Assembly: GCF_024199925.1 (NCBI RefSeq)
Contig: NZ_JANADR010000001.1
Coordinates: 9,489,501-9,553,500, forward strand
Reading direction: 5' to 3'
Source of the DNA: Bradyrhizobium sp. CCGUVB1N3
Lineage (GTDB): Bacteria > Pseudomonadota > Alphaproteobacteria > Rhizobiales > Xanthobacteraceae
Length of the DNA stretch: 64,000 bases
Shown: one piece after another, positions 46,381 through 54,587 of the stretch
Layout: each line of letters begins with the position of its first letter
Position numbering within the stretch: position 1 is the stretch's first letter
Position numbers and translations under genes: made by a program
The notes under the pieces: generated by a model
What the model was told of the DNA's origin: nothing
Database searches by the model: none
Seen by the model: only the letters and a program-made list of their open reading frames with translations

Positions 46381-47577
46381 ATGTCGGGGACTGACAAGAG
46401 CAAGGCGGGCCTCGCCCTCGACGGTCCCATCGTGATCCTGGTCGAGCCGCAACTCGGCGAGAACATCGGCATGGCGGCCCGTGCCATGGGCAACTTCGCC
46501 CTGAGCCGCTTGCGCATCGTCAACCCACGCGACGGCTGGCCCAACATCGCCGCCCAGCGCGCCGCGGCCGGTGCCGACCACATCCTGGAGCGGGTCGAGC
46601 TGTTTGACACCGTCGAGCAGGCGGTCTCCGACCTCGACCTGTTGTTCGCCACCTCCGCCCGGGCCCATGACCAGGCCAAGCCGGTGGTCGGCCCGGAAGC
46701 GGCGACGACCGAGATCGCCAGCCATGTCGCGACCGGCGGAAAGGCCGGCATCCTCTTTGGCCGTGAACGCTGGGGGCTGACCAACGAGGAGGTCGCGCTG
46801 GCCAACCGGGTCATCACCTTCCCGGTCAATCCCGGCTTTGCCTCGCTGAATCTCGCGCAGGCGGTGCTGCTGGTCGGCTACGAATGGTTCAAACGGGTTA
46901 CGGAGGGCGCGCTGCCGCACGGCATGCCGGAGCGCTCGGAGCGCGCCTCGCAGCACCAGATTCAGGCCTTCTTCGACAACCTCGTGCGCGAGCTCGACCG
47001 GGTCGAGTTTTTGCGCCCGGCCGAGAAGCGCGACACCATGCTGGTCAACCTGCGCAACATCTTCACCCGCATGGAGCCGACCAAGCAGGACATGCACACC
47101 CTGCACGGGGTGGTCATGGCGATCGCGGAAGGGCGCAAGGGCCCGGCCAAGGGCGGCGTGCTCGACGGCGAGCAGGCGACGCGGCTGCGCGCGCTGCTCG
47201 CCGAACACGGGCAGGGCGGGGTGCCCGACAGCGGCAGCACCGTGCGCGGGCTCGCGCGCCTGCTTCGCCGTAACCCGACCGACGCCGAGCGCCTGCTCTG
47301 GCAGGCCCTGACCCACGACCGTCGCTTCGCCGGGCAGTTCAAGCGCCAGACGCCGGTCGGGCGGCACATTCCGGACTTCGTCTCGTTTCCGCACCGGATC
47401 GCGATCGAGCTGGTCAATCCGGGCGAGGGCGAGACCATCGACGCCGACCGCGCGTCACGGCGGACGTGGCTGGAGGCGCGCGATTATCGGGTGATGGAGA
47501 TCCGCGCCGCGGACGTGGAGCGCGATCTGGAGTCGGAGCTGGTGCGGCTGCAGGGGGTGATCGAGCAATCACAGTAG
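46381..47577 (+). CDS. TrmJ-like tRNA/rRNA methyltransferase fused to a DUF559 nuclease-like domain
   Basis: A 398-residue, two-domain protein. Residues 15-260 form the SpoU/TrmJ methyltransferase: PIVILVEPQLGENIGMAARAM, then MVGDWG-type variant GKAGILFGRERWGLTNEEVALAN, and FPVNPGFASLNLAQAVLLVGYEW, the trefoil-knot SAM-binding motif. TrmJ methylates the ribose of tRNA position 32. Residues 289-398 form a DUF559 (Vsr-like, PD-(D/E)xK) domain: RGLARLLRRNPTDAERLLWQ, FKRQTPVGRHIPDFVSF and RIAIELVNPGEGE, then DYRVMEIRAADVERDLE. The usual VIELDGGQH of DUF559 is replaced by AIELVNPGEGE, so nuclease activity is uncertain. The two parts are joined without a linker. Confidence 0.85.
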   Translation: MSGTDKSKAGLALDGPIVILVEPQLGENIGMAARAMGNFALSRLRIVNPRDGWPNIAAQRAAAGADHILERVELFDTVEQAVSDLDLLFATSARAHDQAKPVVGPEAATTEIASHVATGGKAGILFGRERWGLTNEEVALANRVITFPVNPGFASLNLAQAVLLVGYEWFKRVTEGALPHGMPERSERASQHQIQAFFDNLVRELDRVEFLRPAEKRDTMLVNLRNIFTRMEPTKQDMHTLHGVVMAIAEGRKGPAKGGVLDGEQATRLRALLAEHGQGGVPDSGSTVRGLARLLRRNPTDAERLLWQALTHDRRFAGQFKRQTPVGRHIPDFVSFPHRIAIELVNPGEGETIDADRASRRTWLEARDYRVMEIRAADVERDLESELVRLQGVIEQSQ

Positions 47578-47584
47578 GTCTCGT

Positions 47585-47673
47585 AGGGTGGGCAAAGCGG
47601 AGCGTGCCCACCATTGCGAATCGAGCAACCGGAGAGATGGTGGGCACGGCGCAAGAGCGCCTTTGCCCACCCT
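47585..47673. repeat. Dispersed inverted-repeat element, family C
   Basis: Perfect 13-bp ends AGGGTGGGCAAAG (47585-47597) and CTTTGCCCACCCT (47661-47673), with inner pairs CGTGCCCACCAT and ATGGTGGGCACG. The IS110 element begins about 25 bases after it. Confidence 0.82.
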
Positions 47674-47717
47674 TGTATTAGCGCGCCGGATTACAATGGC
47701 CTGGTTCCGTGAGGAAT

Positions 47718-47749
47718 GGCCCAGCCCGGGCGGCCACCCGAGCTGGGCC
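47718..47749 (+). other. Stem-loop in the left non-coding end of the IS110 element
   Basis: GGCCCAGC (47718-47725), bulge C, CGGG, loop CGGCCA, CCCG, bulge A, GCTGGGCC (47742-47749). It could be the first stem of a bridge RNA, as in the IS110-group elements where that RNA is transcribed from the left end. Confidence 0.5.
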
Positions 47750-47882
47750 GCCGATCGATCGGATCGATGCCCACCGAAGCCTTGAGGGCTGCGTTTCGTA
47801 GCAAGATCGCGATCGGCACTTCATCGGGACCCGCATGGTTGAACGAACTTCAGGTTCGCATCACAAGGGAGGGTCGAGGAAG

Positions 47883-48854
47883 ATGGCCAAGCGTATCACG
47901 ATCTGTGCCGGGATCGATACCGGCAAGCGCAAACTTGACGTGGCAGTCGATGGCTGTTCGGAGCCGTTGCAGGTCGAGAACACACCGGAAGGCTACAAGG
48001 TGCTGGTGGAATGGTTGCAGCGCCGGAAGGTCAAACGGGTCGGGATCGAGGCGAGCGGGGGCTATGAGCGGGCGGTCGTCGCCGAGCTGCGACGCAAACG
48101 TTTTGTCGTCGTGGTCTTTCAGCCGGTCCAGGTGCGCGCCTTTGCCATGTTCCACCTGCAGCGGGCCAAGAATGACAAGATCGATGCAGCGCTGATTGCA
48201 GCCTGCACCGCCGCGGCCAAGAAGATCCACCCCGCTCCGGATCCTCGGCTGGGGCCCTTTGCCGAGCATCTGACAATGATCGAGCAGATCGGAGAGGATA
48301 TTGCAAAGCTCAAAAACCGGTTGGAGAGCTGCCGCAACGCGCGTATCCAGAAGCTCTGGAAGGAGCAGATTGCTCTCTTGGCCAGGCACAAACGAGCCGA
48401 GTTCAAGGCTCTGGTGGCAGCGATCCGCAAGCATCGCGATCTCGCCGAACGGCTCGATCTGATCTACGGCGTCGCCGGCAGCGGCCTTCCGACTGCGGTT
48501 TCCATCCTGATCAGGATGCCCGAGATTGGCCAGGTCACGCGCGAGCAAGCCGCAGCCCTCGTCGGGCTTGCGCCTTACGACAACGACAGCGGCGATCACG
48601 TTGGCGTCCGTCACATCGAAGGCGGGCGCGAACGCTTGCGCCGGGCGCTCTACACCGCGGCTCTACCGGCATCATTCCGCTGGAATCCGCAGCTCATGGC
48701 CCTGTACAACCGGCTGATCGCCGCCGGCAAGGGCCACAAGCGCGCGCTCATCGCCTGTGCCAGGAAGCTGCTCGTCGTCATCAACGCCGTCGTCGCACGC
48801 GGAACGCCGTGGCTCGCCGAACCGCCCAAAATCGCGAGCGTGCCCGCCACCTGA
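47883..48854 (+). CDS. IS110-family transposase (DEDD recombinase)
   Basis: A 323-residue transposase. The RuvC-like domain (1-160) carries the DEDD residues D12 (CAGIDTGK), E56 (VGIEASGG), D98 and D101 (KNDKIDAALIA). A coiled helical linker follows. The Transposase_20 domain begins LDLIYGVAGSGLPTAVSILI and carries the catalytic Ser at S236 in GLAPYDNDSGDHVGVRHIEG. It moves the element by site-specific recombination guided by a bridge RNA in characterised relatives. Start MAKRITICAG at 47883 has GAGGAAG upstream; an in-frame ATG lies at 47835. All visible catalytic residues are intact, so the copy may be active. Confidence 0.92.
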   Translation: MAKRITICAGIDTGKRKLDVAVDGCSEPLQVENTPEGYKVLVEWLQRRKVKRVGIEASGGYERAVVAELRRKRFVVVVFQPVQVRAFAMFHLQRAKNDKIDAALIAACTAAAKKIHPAPDPRLGPFAEHLTMIEQIGEDIAKLKNRLESCRNARIQKLWKEQIALLARHKRAEFKALVAAIRKHRDLAERLDLIYGVAGSGLPTAVSILIRMPEIGQVTREQAAALVGLAPYDNDSGDHVGVRHIEGGRERLRRALYTAALPASFRWNPQLMALYNRLIAAGKGHKRALIACARKLLVVINAVVARGTPWLAEPPKIASVPAT

Positions 48855-49106
48855 TCGCGTTTCTTTGTTCGGCCGAAGCACCGTTTCTTCGTCCCGACCT
48901 GCCCTCGCAAATGACGCCGCGCACAGCGGCCGTCAAGGCTGGCCGTCGTGCCGGCCTCGCCTCACATCCGCCGCTGCCAGGCCACGCCTTGACGGCCACG
49001 AGCACGGCGTCATCCTCCCGGCAATCGGACGTCGCTTTAATGGTTGCTACGAGAGCGAATTGTTGGTTTGCTGAGGGCGCCGGCGTGAAGCTGTAAGCCT
49101 CATTTA

Positions 49107-49123
49107 TTGGCACGTTTCGTGCG
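49107..49123 (+). promoter_or_regulatory. Sigma-54 (RpoN) type promoter of cynS
   Basis: TTGGCACG-TTTC-GTGCG: GG at 49109-49110 and GC at 49121-49122 are separated by exactly 10 bases, matching the -24/-12 consensus TGGCAC-N5-TTGC with one difference in the -12 part. It is 48 bases upstream of the cynS ATG. Fits nitrogen-limitation control. No clear NtrC upstream site was seen. Confidence 0.6.
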
Positions 49124-49171
49124 TCCCAAAGCGGCAGGCTCGTCACATGCCTGACCTAGGGAGACCCTCAC

Positions 49172-49660
49172 ATGAAGCGTTCCGACCTCACCGAAAAACT
49201 GCTCGACATCAAGCGCGAGAAAGGCTGGAGCTGGAAATACATCTGCGAGAAGATCGGCGGCTATTCGGAGGTGCTGATCGTCGGCGCGATCATGGGCCAG
49301 ATGAAGCTGACGAAGCCGCAGGCGGCCAATGCCGGCGAGCTGTTCGGGCTGTCGAAGGCGGAGACCGTGATGCTCAACGAGGTGCCGATGCGCGGCACCG
49401 GCACGCCGATGCCGCCGACTGATCCCTTGATCTATCGCTTCTACGAGATGGTGATGGTCAACGGCCCGGCCTGGAAGGCGCTGATCGAGGAGGAGTTCGG
49501 CGACGGCATCATGTCGGCGATCGATTTCGACATGGCGATCGAGCGCGTCGCCAACCCCAAGGGCGATCGCGTCAAGATCACCATGAGCGGCAAATTCCTG
49601 CCCTACAAATATTACGGCGCCAGCGGCAACGTGCCGGAGTACGGCTTCAAGGAGGAGTGA
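49172..49660 (+). CDS. cynS: Cyanate hydratase (cyanase)
   Basis: A 162-residue cyanase that converts cyanate and bicarbonate to ammonia and CO2, for detoxification and as nitrogen source. The N-terminal POU-like helical part (1-75) is followed by the catalytic domain with R89 and E92 in IYRFYEMV and S115 in GIMSAIDF. These equal E. coli R96, E99 and S122 with a constant offset of 7. It ends KYYGASGNVPEYGFKEE-like family tail (KFLPYKYYG). GGGAG precedes the ATG. Unusually there are no cynT or cynR neighbours. A sigma-54 type promoter and an IS110 element lie upstream. The stop overlaps the convergent gene by 14 bases. Confidence 0.96.
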   Translation: MKRSDLTEKLLDIKREKGWSWKYICEKIGGYSEVLIVGAIMGQMKLTKPQAANAGELFGLSKAETVMLNEVPMRGTGTPMPPTDPLIYRFYEMVMVNGPAWKALIEEEFGDGIMSAIDFDMAIERVANPKGDRVKITMSGKFLPYKYYGASGNVPEYGFKEE

Positions 49661-50474
49661 CCGCGGCGAAGGCGTCGCGGAGCTCCTTGATCGGCGCCAT
49701 CTCGCGAACGTAGGTGAAGGATCCCTTCTCCTTCATCTCCCGCGCGCTGCGCAGGAAGGCTGCGAGCGCAAATCGCGACATGGCACCCCCGACGCTGACG
49801 CGCTTGACGCCGGCCTCCGACAATTGCGCGCGCGTCAGCGTCGGGTCGGCAAAGCCCATCACCAGGTTGAAGGGCTTTGTCACCGACGAGACGACCATCT
49901 TGATCGTCGCGAGGTCGTAGACGCCGGGCGCATAGAGCACGTCAGCGCCTGCGGCCTCGAACGCCCTGAGGCGCTTGATGGTGTCGTCGAGATCATTGCG
50001 CCCGTGCAGCAAGTTTTCGGCACGCGCGGTGAGCGTGAACGGTACGGGCAGCGAGCGGGCCGTCTCCACCGCGGCCTGGACACGCTCGAGCGCGTGCGAA
50101 AAATCGTAGATCGGCCGCGTCCGATCGCCCGTGAAATCCTCGATCGAGCCGCCGACCGCGCCAGCCTCGGCCGCGCGCCGGATGGCCTCGGCCGCGCGTT
50201 TCGGCTCATGCGCGCCGCAGTTCTCGAGATCGACGCTGACCGGCAGGTCGGTCGCCGCGGCGATCGCGCGGCAATTGACGAGGATGCCATCCAGGCTGAC
50301 GGTCGAGCTGCCGAGCATGTTGGCAAGCCCGAGGCTGGTGGTCGCGAGCGCCTCGAATCCCATGGCCGCGAGCAGCTTTGCGGTGCCGGCATCCCAGGGA
50401 TTGGGAATGATGAAGGCGCCCGGCCGCTCGTGCAGGGCTCGAAACGTCTTTGCCTTCTCCAGTTGGCTCGTCAT
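49647..50474 (-). CDS. PEP mutase/isocitrate lyase family enzyme
   Basis: A 275-residue TIM barrel of the phosphoenolpyruvate mutase/isocitrate lyase superfamily. Motifs: NPWDAGTAKLLAAMGFEALATTS, LPVSVDLENCGAHEP, GAVGGSIEDFTGD and TARAENLLHGRNDLDDTIKRLRAFEAAGADVLYAPG, where SVDLE and SIED supply the Mg-binding acids. The isocitrate lyase KKCGH motif is absent, so the enzyme is more like oxaloacetate decarboxylases or methylisocitrate/phosphonopyruvate-type lyases. Start at 50474 (MTSQLEKAKT) has GGGAAGCG upstream. Divergent from a LysR gene with an inverted repeat in between, so probably regulated by it. Confidence 0.85.
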   Translation of the reverse strand: MTSQLEKAKTFRALHERPGAFIIPNPWDAGTAKLLAAMGFEALATTSLGLANMLGSSTVSLDGILVNCRAIAAATDLPVSVDLENCGAHEPKRAAEAIRRAAEAGAVGGSIEDFTGDRTRPIYDFSHALERVQAAVETARSLPVPFTLTARAENLLHGRNDLDDTIKRLRAFEAAGADVLYAPGVYDLATIKMVVSSVTKPFNLVMGFADPTLTRAQLSEAGVKRVSVGGAMSRFALAAFLRSAREMKEKGSFTYVREMAPIKELRDAFAAVTPP

Positions 50475-50486
50475 GGCTCGCTTCCC

Positions 50487-50510
50487 GTGTCGTGGTATCT
50501 GTTCCGACAC
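50487..50510. promoter_or_regulatory. Putative LysR binding site
   Basis: GTGTCG (50487-50492), 12-base spacer, CGACAC (50505-50510), a perfect interrupted inverted repeat with the T...A symmetry of LysR boxes. It is 13 bases upstream of the PEP mutase family gene and 81 bases upstream of the lysR gene. Confidence 0.6.
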
Positions 50511-50590
50511 CATCGATAGGAGCATTTTCGCCATCCGCCAAATTTGTTATTTCTCTTCAGATCATCAGTTTTCTGCATGAGGTGTTCGTG

Positions 50591-51565
50591 ATGGACAGCG
50601 ATGCCCTCGATACGTTCCTGACCGTTCACCGCAGGGGAGGGATCTCGAACGCGGCCAAGGTGCTGCATCGCTCGCAGCCGGCAATTTCGCGCCGCATTGC
50701 GCTGTTGGAGCAGGAACTCGGCGTGCCCCTGTTCGAGCGGATTGCGGGCCGGACGCTGCTGAGCGATGCCGGGCGCGTGCTGGTCCCCTATGCCGAGCGC
50801 GCCGTCGCGGCTGCGCAGGATGCGTCGCAGGCGATACGCGCGCTCACGAAACAGAATTCAGGACCGGTCACGCTCGCCGTCACCGGCACGCTCGCCGACA
50901 GCCGCCTCTCGGAGATCATGAAGGGATTTGCGAGAGCGCATCCGGACGTCGCGCTCACGCTTCGCACCGCCACCAGCACTGAGGTCAGCGACCTCATCCG
51001 CCGCGGGGAAGCGACGATCGGGCTGCGCTACAATGTCGATCGGTCGGCCGATCTAGCTTGCGAGCCGATCCTGACCGAGCGGCTGCAAGTCGTGTGCGCG
51101 CCCGATCATCCGCTCGCCGGCAAACGTGTCAGACGTCTCGCCGAGCTTCGTGGGCAACGCTGGATCGCTTTTCCCGAGATACCCGGACGCCGCGAGATTG
51201 CGGCCTCCCACGTCTTTGCGTTGTTTCTCACGCAAGGATTGGGCGAGGTCGAATGGACGCCGGTCGACAGCCTCACCGCGCAGAAGCGCCTCGTGGAATC
51301 AGGCTTCGGCGTTGCGCTGCTCGCGCAAAGCCACGTGGCCGAGGAGATGGTCTCAGGCACCATGTCGACCATTGCCGTCGGCGATCTTTCGGCGAGCCAC
51401 GATGTGACCGTCGTCACCCGGCGCGGCGGATTTTTGAGCATGGCGGCGCGGCAATTGCTGGAGGCCATCCGCCGTGACTACGGCGCGGCCGATCACGTCG
51501 TGGCCGGGCGTCCGCGGAAGCGTCGCGCGGCGCGCAAGACACGTGCGCGCCGGCGCGCTGCATAG
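50591..51565 (+). CDS. LysR family transcriptional regulator
   Basis: A 324-residue LysR-type regulator. The winged helix-turn-helix is residues 1-62: DALDTFLTVHRRGGISNAAKVLHRSQPAISRRIALLEQELGVPLFER (in two parts), ending GRTLLSDAGRVLVPYAER. The effector domain (90-295) has VTLAVTGTLADSRLSEIMKGF and VNDR-like strands, including LVESGFGVALLAQSHVAEEM. A basic tail (RKRRAARKTRARRRAA) is unusual for the family and may add DNA affinity. Start ATG at 50591; the reading frame is open upstream. Divergent from the PEP mutase family gene it probably controls. Confidence 0.92.
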   Translation: MDSDALDTFLTVHRRGGISNAAKVLHRSQPAISRRIALLEQELGVPLFERIAGRTLLSDAGRVLVPYAERAVAAAQDASQAIRALTKQNSGPVTLAVTGTLADSRLSEIMKGFARAHPDVALTLRTATSTEVSDLIRRGEATIGLRYNVDRSADLACEPILTERLQVVCAPDHPLAGKRVRRLAELRGQRWIAFPEIPGRREIAASHVFALFLTQGLGEVEWTPVDSLTAQKRLVESGFGVALLAQSHVAEEMVSGTMSTIAVGDLSASHDVTVVTRRGGFLSMAARQLLEAIRRDYGAADHVVAGRPRKRRAARKTRARRRAA

Positions 51566-51576
51566 AAGGCGTTCGC

Positions 51577-51900
51577 TTACTTCCCGGCCTTGACCTCGAT
51601 CGCCGCCACGGCCAGCAGCTCGGTCATTTTGGCGCGAATCGCCTGCTCGGTGACGGCAACGCCCTTGGCTGAAAAGTCGCCCAAAACCTTGCGCAGGACG
51701 TCACCGTCGCCGGCTTCCTCGAAATCGGCTGCGACCACATCCTTGGCATACGCCGTGGCGGCATCGCCCGTGATGCCGAGCTTCTCGGCCGCCCACAGGC
51801 CGAGCATCCGGTTGCGGCGGGCCTCGGCCTTGAATTTCTGCTCCTCGTCGAGGGCGAATTTCTTCTCGAAACCTTCCTGGCGCTTGTCGAACGTGGTCAT
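51577..51900 (-). CDS. DUF1476 protein (zeta-type F1FO-ATPase inhibitor)
   Basis: A 107-residue protein with the alphaproteobacterial DUF1476 pattern: MTTFDKRQEGFEKKFALDEE at the start, then FKAEARRNRMLGLWAAEKLG, AYAKDVVAADFEEAGDGDVL and LLAVAAIEVKAGK. In Paracoccus this family (zeta subunit) inhibits F1-ATPase by its N-terminal helix. Strength of inhibition differs among relatives. Start at 51900 has GGAACGG upstream. It converges with the LysR gene (11-base gap). Confidence 0.9.
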   Translation of the reverse strand: MTTFDKRQEGFEKKFALDEEQKFKAEARRNRMLGLWAAEKLGITGDAATAYAKDVVAADFEEAGDGDVLRKVLGDFSAKGVAVTEQAIRAKMTELLAVAAIEVKAGK

Positions 51901-52215
51901 GCTTTTCCGTTCCAATTCCCTGGCTGAATCCGGCCGTGACGCCGCGTTGCGGTGACCCCGGCCGATGCCTAGATAAGGGGCACGAATCGGCAGACCAATG
52001 AGCCGTTAAGCCGCAGGCAAGACGGTATAAGTTGGTGCTGGAAGAGCCGGGTCGATTGTGCTGGGACAGCCAATCGGATAGGTTGCCTAAAGGTTTGGTT
52101 CCTGTTCTGTTTCTGTGGGTTCCAGGCCGTTCACGGCAGCTCCGCTGTGGGTCCTGATCCTTGTCAACCGGAGCACACCAAATTCATGGATTTTAACAAA
52201 ACACGGTACATCCCC
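51901..52215. other. Leader region of purC without a supported gene
   Basis: Divergent space between the DUF1476 and purC genes. Contains several pyrimidine tracts and a possible second start for purC at 52186 ([10 protein letters not shown]..., GGAG 12 bases upstream). No riboswitch or hairpin terminator was recognised. Confidence 0.4.
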
Positions 52216-52983
52216 ATGAGCCGTCGGCGACGCATTTATGAAGGCAAGGCAAAGGTTCTCTACGAAGGCCCGGAGCCCGGGACCCTGATCCAGCACTTCA
52301 AGGATGACGCCACTGCGTTCAATGCGAAGAAGCATCAGGTGATCGAGGGCAAGGGTGTCCTCAACAACCGGATCTCGGAGTACCTGTTTCAGCACCTCAA
52401 CGACATCGGGGTGCCGACCCATTTCATCCGCCGCCTCAACATGCGCGAGCAGTTGATCCGCGAGGTCGAGATCGTGCCGCTCGAGGTGGTGGTGCGGAAC
52501 GTCGCCGCCGGCTCGCTGTCGCAGCGCCTCGGCATCGAGGAGGGCACGCAGCTGCCGCGCTCGATCATCGAATTCTATTACAAAAACGACCAGCTCAACG
52601 ACCCCATGGTGTCGGAAGAGCACATCACCGCCTTCGGCTGGGCGACGCCGCAGGAGATCGACGACATCATGGCGCTCGCCATCCGCGTCAACGACTTCCT
52701 CACCGGTCTCTTCCTCGGCATCGGCATCCGCCTCGTCGACTTCAAGATGGAGTGCGGCCGCCTGTTCGAGAACGAGATGATGCGCATCATCGTCGCCGAC
52801 GAGATCTCGCCGGACTCCTGCCGTCTGTGGGACATCAAGTCGAACGAGAAGCTCGACAAGGACCGCTTCCGCAGGGACCTCGGCGGACTCCTGGAGGCCT
52901 ATACCGAAGTTGCAAAGCGGCTCGGCATCCTCATGGAGAACGAGCGTCCGGCGGGCTCCGGCCCAGTGCTGGTGAAGAGCTAA
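52216..52983 (+). CDS. purC: Phosphoribosylaminoimidazole-succinocarboxamide synthase
   Basis: A 255-residue SAICAR synthetase, step 7 of purine synthesis, joining CAIR and aspartate with ATP. Motifs: [20 protein letters not shown] (nucleotide-binding KAK), [56 protein letters not shown] and [14 protein letters not shown] variant [13 protein letters not shown]. The start at 52216 matches the usual rhizobial N-terminus. An upstream ATG at 52186 would add ten residues and has a better-placed GGAG. purS follows 15 bases later, so the two form an operon. Confidence 0.96.
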   Translation: MSRRRRIYEGKAKVLYEGPEPGTLIQHFKDDATAFNAKKHQVIEGKGVLNNRISEYLFQHLNDIGVPTHFIRRLNMREQLIREVEIVPLEVVVRNVAAGSLSQRLGIEEGTQLPRSIIEFYYKNDQLNDPMVSEEHITAFGWATPQEIDDIMALAIRVNDFLTGLFLGIGIRLVDFKMECGRLFENEMMRIIVADEISPDSCRLWDIKSNEKLDKDRFRRDLGGLLEAYTEVAKRLGILMENERPAGSGPVLVKS

Positions 52984-52998
52984 AGAGGGATTATCGAC

Positions 52999-53238
52999 GT
53001 GAAGGCACGTGTCACCGTTACCCTGAAGACGGGCATTCTGGATCCGCAGGGCAAGGCCATCGAAGGCGCGCTGAAATCGCTCGGCGTCGATGGCGTCGCC
53101 AGCGTCCGTCAGGGCAAGGTGTTCGACATCGAGTTCGCTGGCGCCGACAAGGCCAGGGCCGAAGCCACGCTGAAGGAAGCCGCCGACAAGCTTTTGGCGA
53201 ACACCGTGATCGAGAATTATCGCGTCGAGATCGTCTGA
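52999..53238 (+). CDS. purS: Phosphoribosylformylglycinamidine synthase subunit PurS
   Basis: A 79-residue small subunit of the FGAM synthase complex PurLQS. It bridges PurL and PurQ. Typical sequence: MKARVTVTLKTGILDPQGKA, IEGALKSLGVDGVASVRQGK, VFDIEFAG, then LANTVIENYRVEIV. Start is GTG. Operon with purC. In many relatives purQ follows directly. Here corA on the opposite strand and a repeat element separate them. Confidence 0.96.
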   Translation: MKARVTVTLKTGILDPQGKAIEGALKSLGVDGVASVRQGKVFDIEFAGADKARAEATLKEAADKLLANTVIENYRVEIV

Positions 53239-53249
53239 GTCTGTATTGT

Positions 53250-53366
53250 GGTCCTCATGGTGAGGAGCGCGAAGCGCGTCTCGAACCATGCAGGCCTGGC
53301 TTTCGCACCTTGGCCTTCATCCTTCGAGACGCCCGCCTTTGGCGGGCTCCTCAGGATGAGGAGCGA
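53250..53366. repeat. Dispersed inverted-repeat element, family D
   Basis: Left part GGTCCTCATGGTGAGGAGCG and right part GGCTCCTCAGGATGAGGAGC are near-inverted copies. Inner pairs are GCGTCTCGAACCATG-type and CATCCTTCGAGACGC. The ends mismatch in a few positions, so it is an older copy. Located between purS and corA. Confidence 0.7.
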
Positions 53367-53403
53367 GACTGATCGCGACGCTGTCGGTTGAGTATTTTCG
53401 CCT

Positions 53404-54420
53404 TCACAGCCACCCGACGCGGCGGAAGCGCCAGTAGAGCGCGAGACACGCGACCACCATCAGGCCCAGTACGGCAAAGTAGCCGTACTCCCACTCCAGC
53501 TCCGGCATGTGCTTGAAGTTCATGCCGTAGATGCCGGCAACCGCCGTCGGAACGGCGATGATCGCGAGCCAGGAGGCCAGCCTCTTGGAGACCACGGTTT
53601 CCTGCGCCTGGCCGACCAGGAGGCTTGCTTCGAACGCGAACGCGAGCACCTCGCGCATGGAATCGATGCGCTCCTGGATATTCCTGACGTGGTCGGTGAC
53701 GTCGCGGAACAGCGGCTGCATGGTCGGGCGGACCATCGACAGTTCGTCGTGCTCCAGCCGGCGGCAGACCTCGACAAGCGGGCCGATCGCGTTGCGCAGC
53801 CGCAGCAGGTCGCGGCGCAGCATGTAGAGCCGCTCGATCTGCGCCTTGCTGATTGGCTTGGAGAGCACGTCCTCCTCGATCCCCTCGACCTCATCGTGAA
53901 TGCTTTCGAGCACAGGGGAGTAGTTGTCGACGATGAAATCGAGAACGGCATAGAGGATGTAGTCCTCGCCGCGTGCCAGCGCCCGCGGGCAGCTCTCGCA
54001 GCGCTCGCGCACTGCCGTATAGGACGTCGAGGCGCCGTGACGGACGGTGACGAGATAACCGTCGCCGACGAAGATGTGCGTCTCGCCGAAGACGGTCCGG
54101 CCCTCGAAGAGTTGCGCAGTCCGCGCAACGATGAACAGGGCTTCGCCATATTGCTCGATCTTCGGCCGCTGATGGGCGTGGTTGGCATCCTCAATCGCGA
54201 GCTCGTGCAGATCGAATTGCTTCTGCACGGCGCTGAGTAGCGCCATGTCCGGCTCGTGCAGCCCGATCCAGACGACATGCCCGGGCTTTGCCCGCCAGCT
54301 CGAGGCTTCGCTGATCGCGATATTGGCGACGCGCCGGCCGTCGACATAGGCACCGGCCGCGACGACGCCCTCGGCGGAGACCGGTTCTGCCGGAGACGTG
54401 GGCGATGACGGGACGTTCAT
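53404..54420 (-). CDS. corA: CorA-family magnesium/cobalt transporter
   Basis: A 338-residue pentameric channel subunit for Mg2+ uptake. The cytosolic domain (1-275) has the CorA beta/alpha layout, [45 protein letters not shown] (family block in two parts), then the long helix with [18 protein letters not shown]. Two C-terminal membrane helices follow. The signature GMN loop is in [20 protein letters not shown]. Start at 54420 ([10 protein letters not shown]). Antisense to the purine direction, inserted between purS and purQ. Confidence 0.93.
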   Translation of the reverse strand: MNVPSSPTSPAEPVSAEGVVAAGAYVDGRRVANIAISEASSWRAKPGHVVWIGLHEPDMALLSAVQKQFDLHELAIEDANHAHQRPKIEQYGEALFIVARTAQLFEGRTVFGETHIFVGDGYLVTVRHGASTSYTAVRERCESCPRALARGEDYILYAVLDFIVDNYSPVLESIHDEVEGIEEDVLSKPISKAQIERLYMLRRDLLRLRNAIGPLVEVCRRLEHDELSMVRPTMQPLFRDVTDHVRNIQERIDSMREVLAFAFEASLLVGQAQETVVSKRLASWLAIIAVPTAVAGIYGMNFKHMPELEWEYGYFAVLGLMVVACLALYWRFRRVGWL

Positions 54421-54587
54421 GGCTTCAATCCCGGGCAAAATCGTTCGGCCAAAAGGCGGGCTATGGCCTGTGCACAAAGCGGCCAAGTGAGGCTAGCACT
54501 GGTAAAATCCGCGTCAAATGGTTATGTCTCCTCACGATTTGGCCGCTGGCCAGCCCGATTCCATTCCTCGCTTCGGAACTCAAAGCC

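Larger units (their letters stand above)
47700..49000 (+). mobile_element. IS110-family insertion sequence (ends approximate)
   Basis: A transposase gene (47883-48854) with structured non-coding flanks: a strong stem-loop at 47718-47749 on the left, and on the right a perfect 12-bp inverted repeat GGCCGTCAAGGC (48928-48939) / GCCTTGACGGCC (48986-48997). IS110 elements lack regular terminal inverted repeats and target duplications, so exact ends cannot be set from one copy. Members insert in or near palindromic repeats, consistent with the family C repeat at the left border. Confidence 0.6.

Noticed and set aside
47700..49000. The region around the IS110 element and cynS as a larger genomic island
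   Set aside because: No integrase, tRNA attachment site or flanking direct repeats were visible, and nearby genes are ordinary chromosomal genes.
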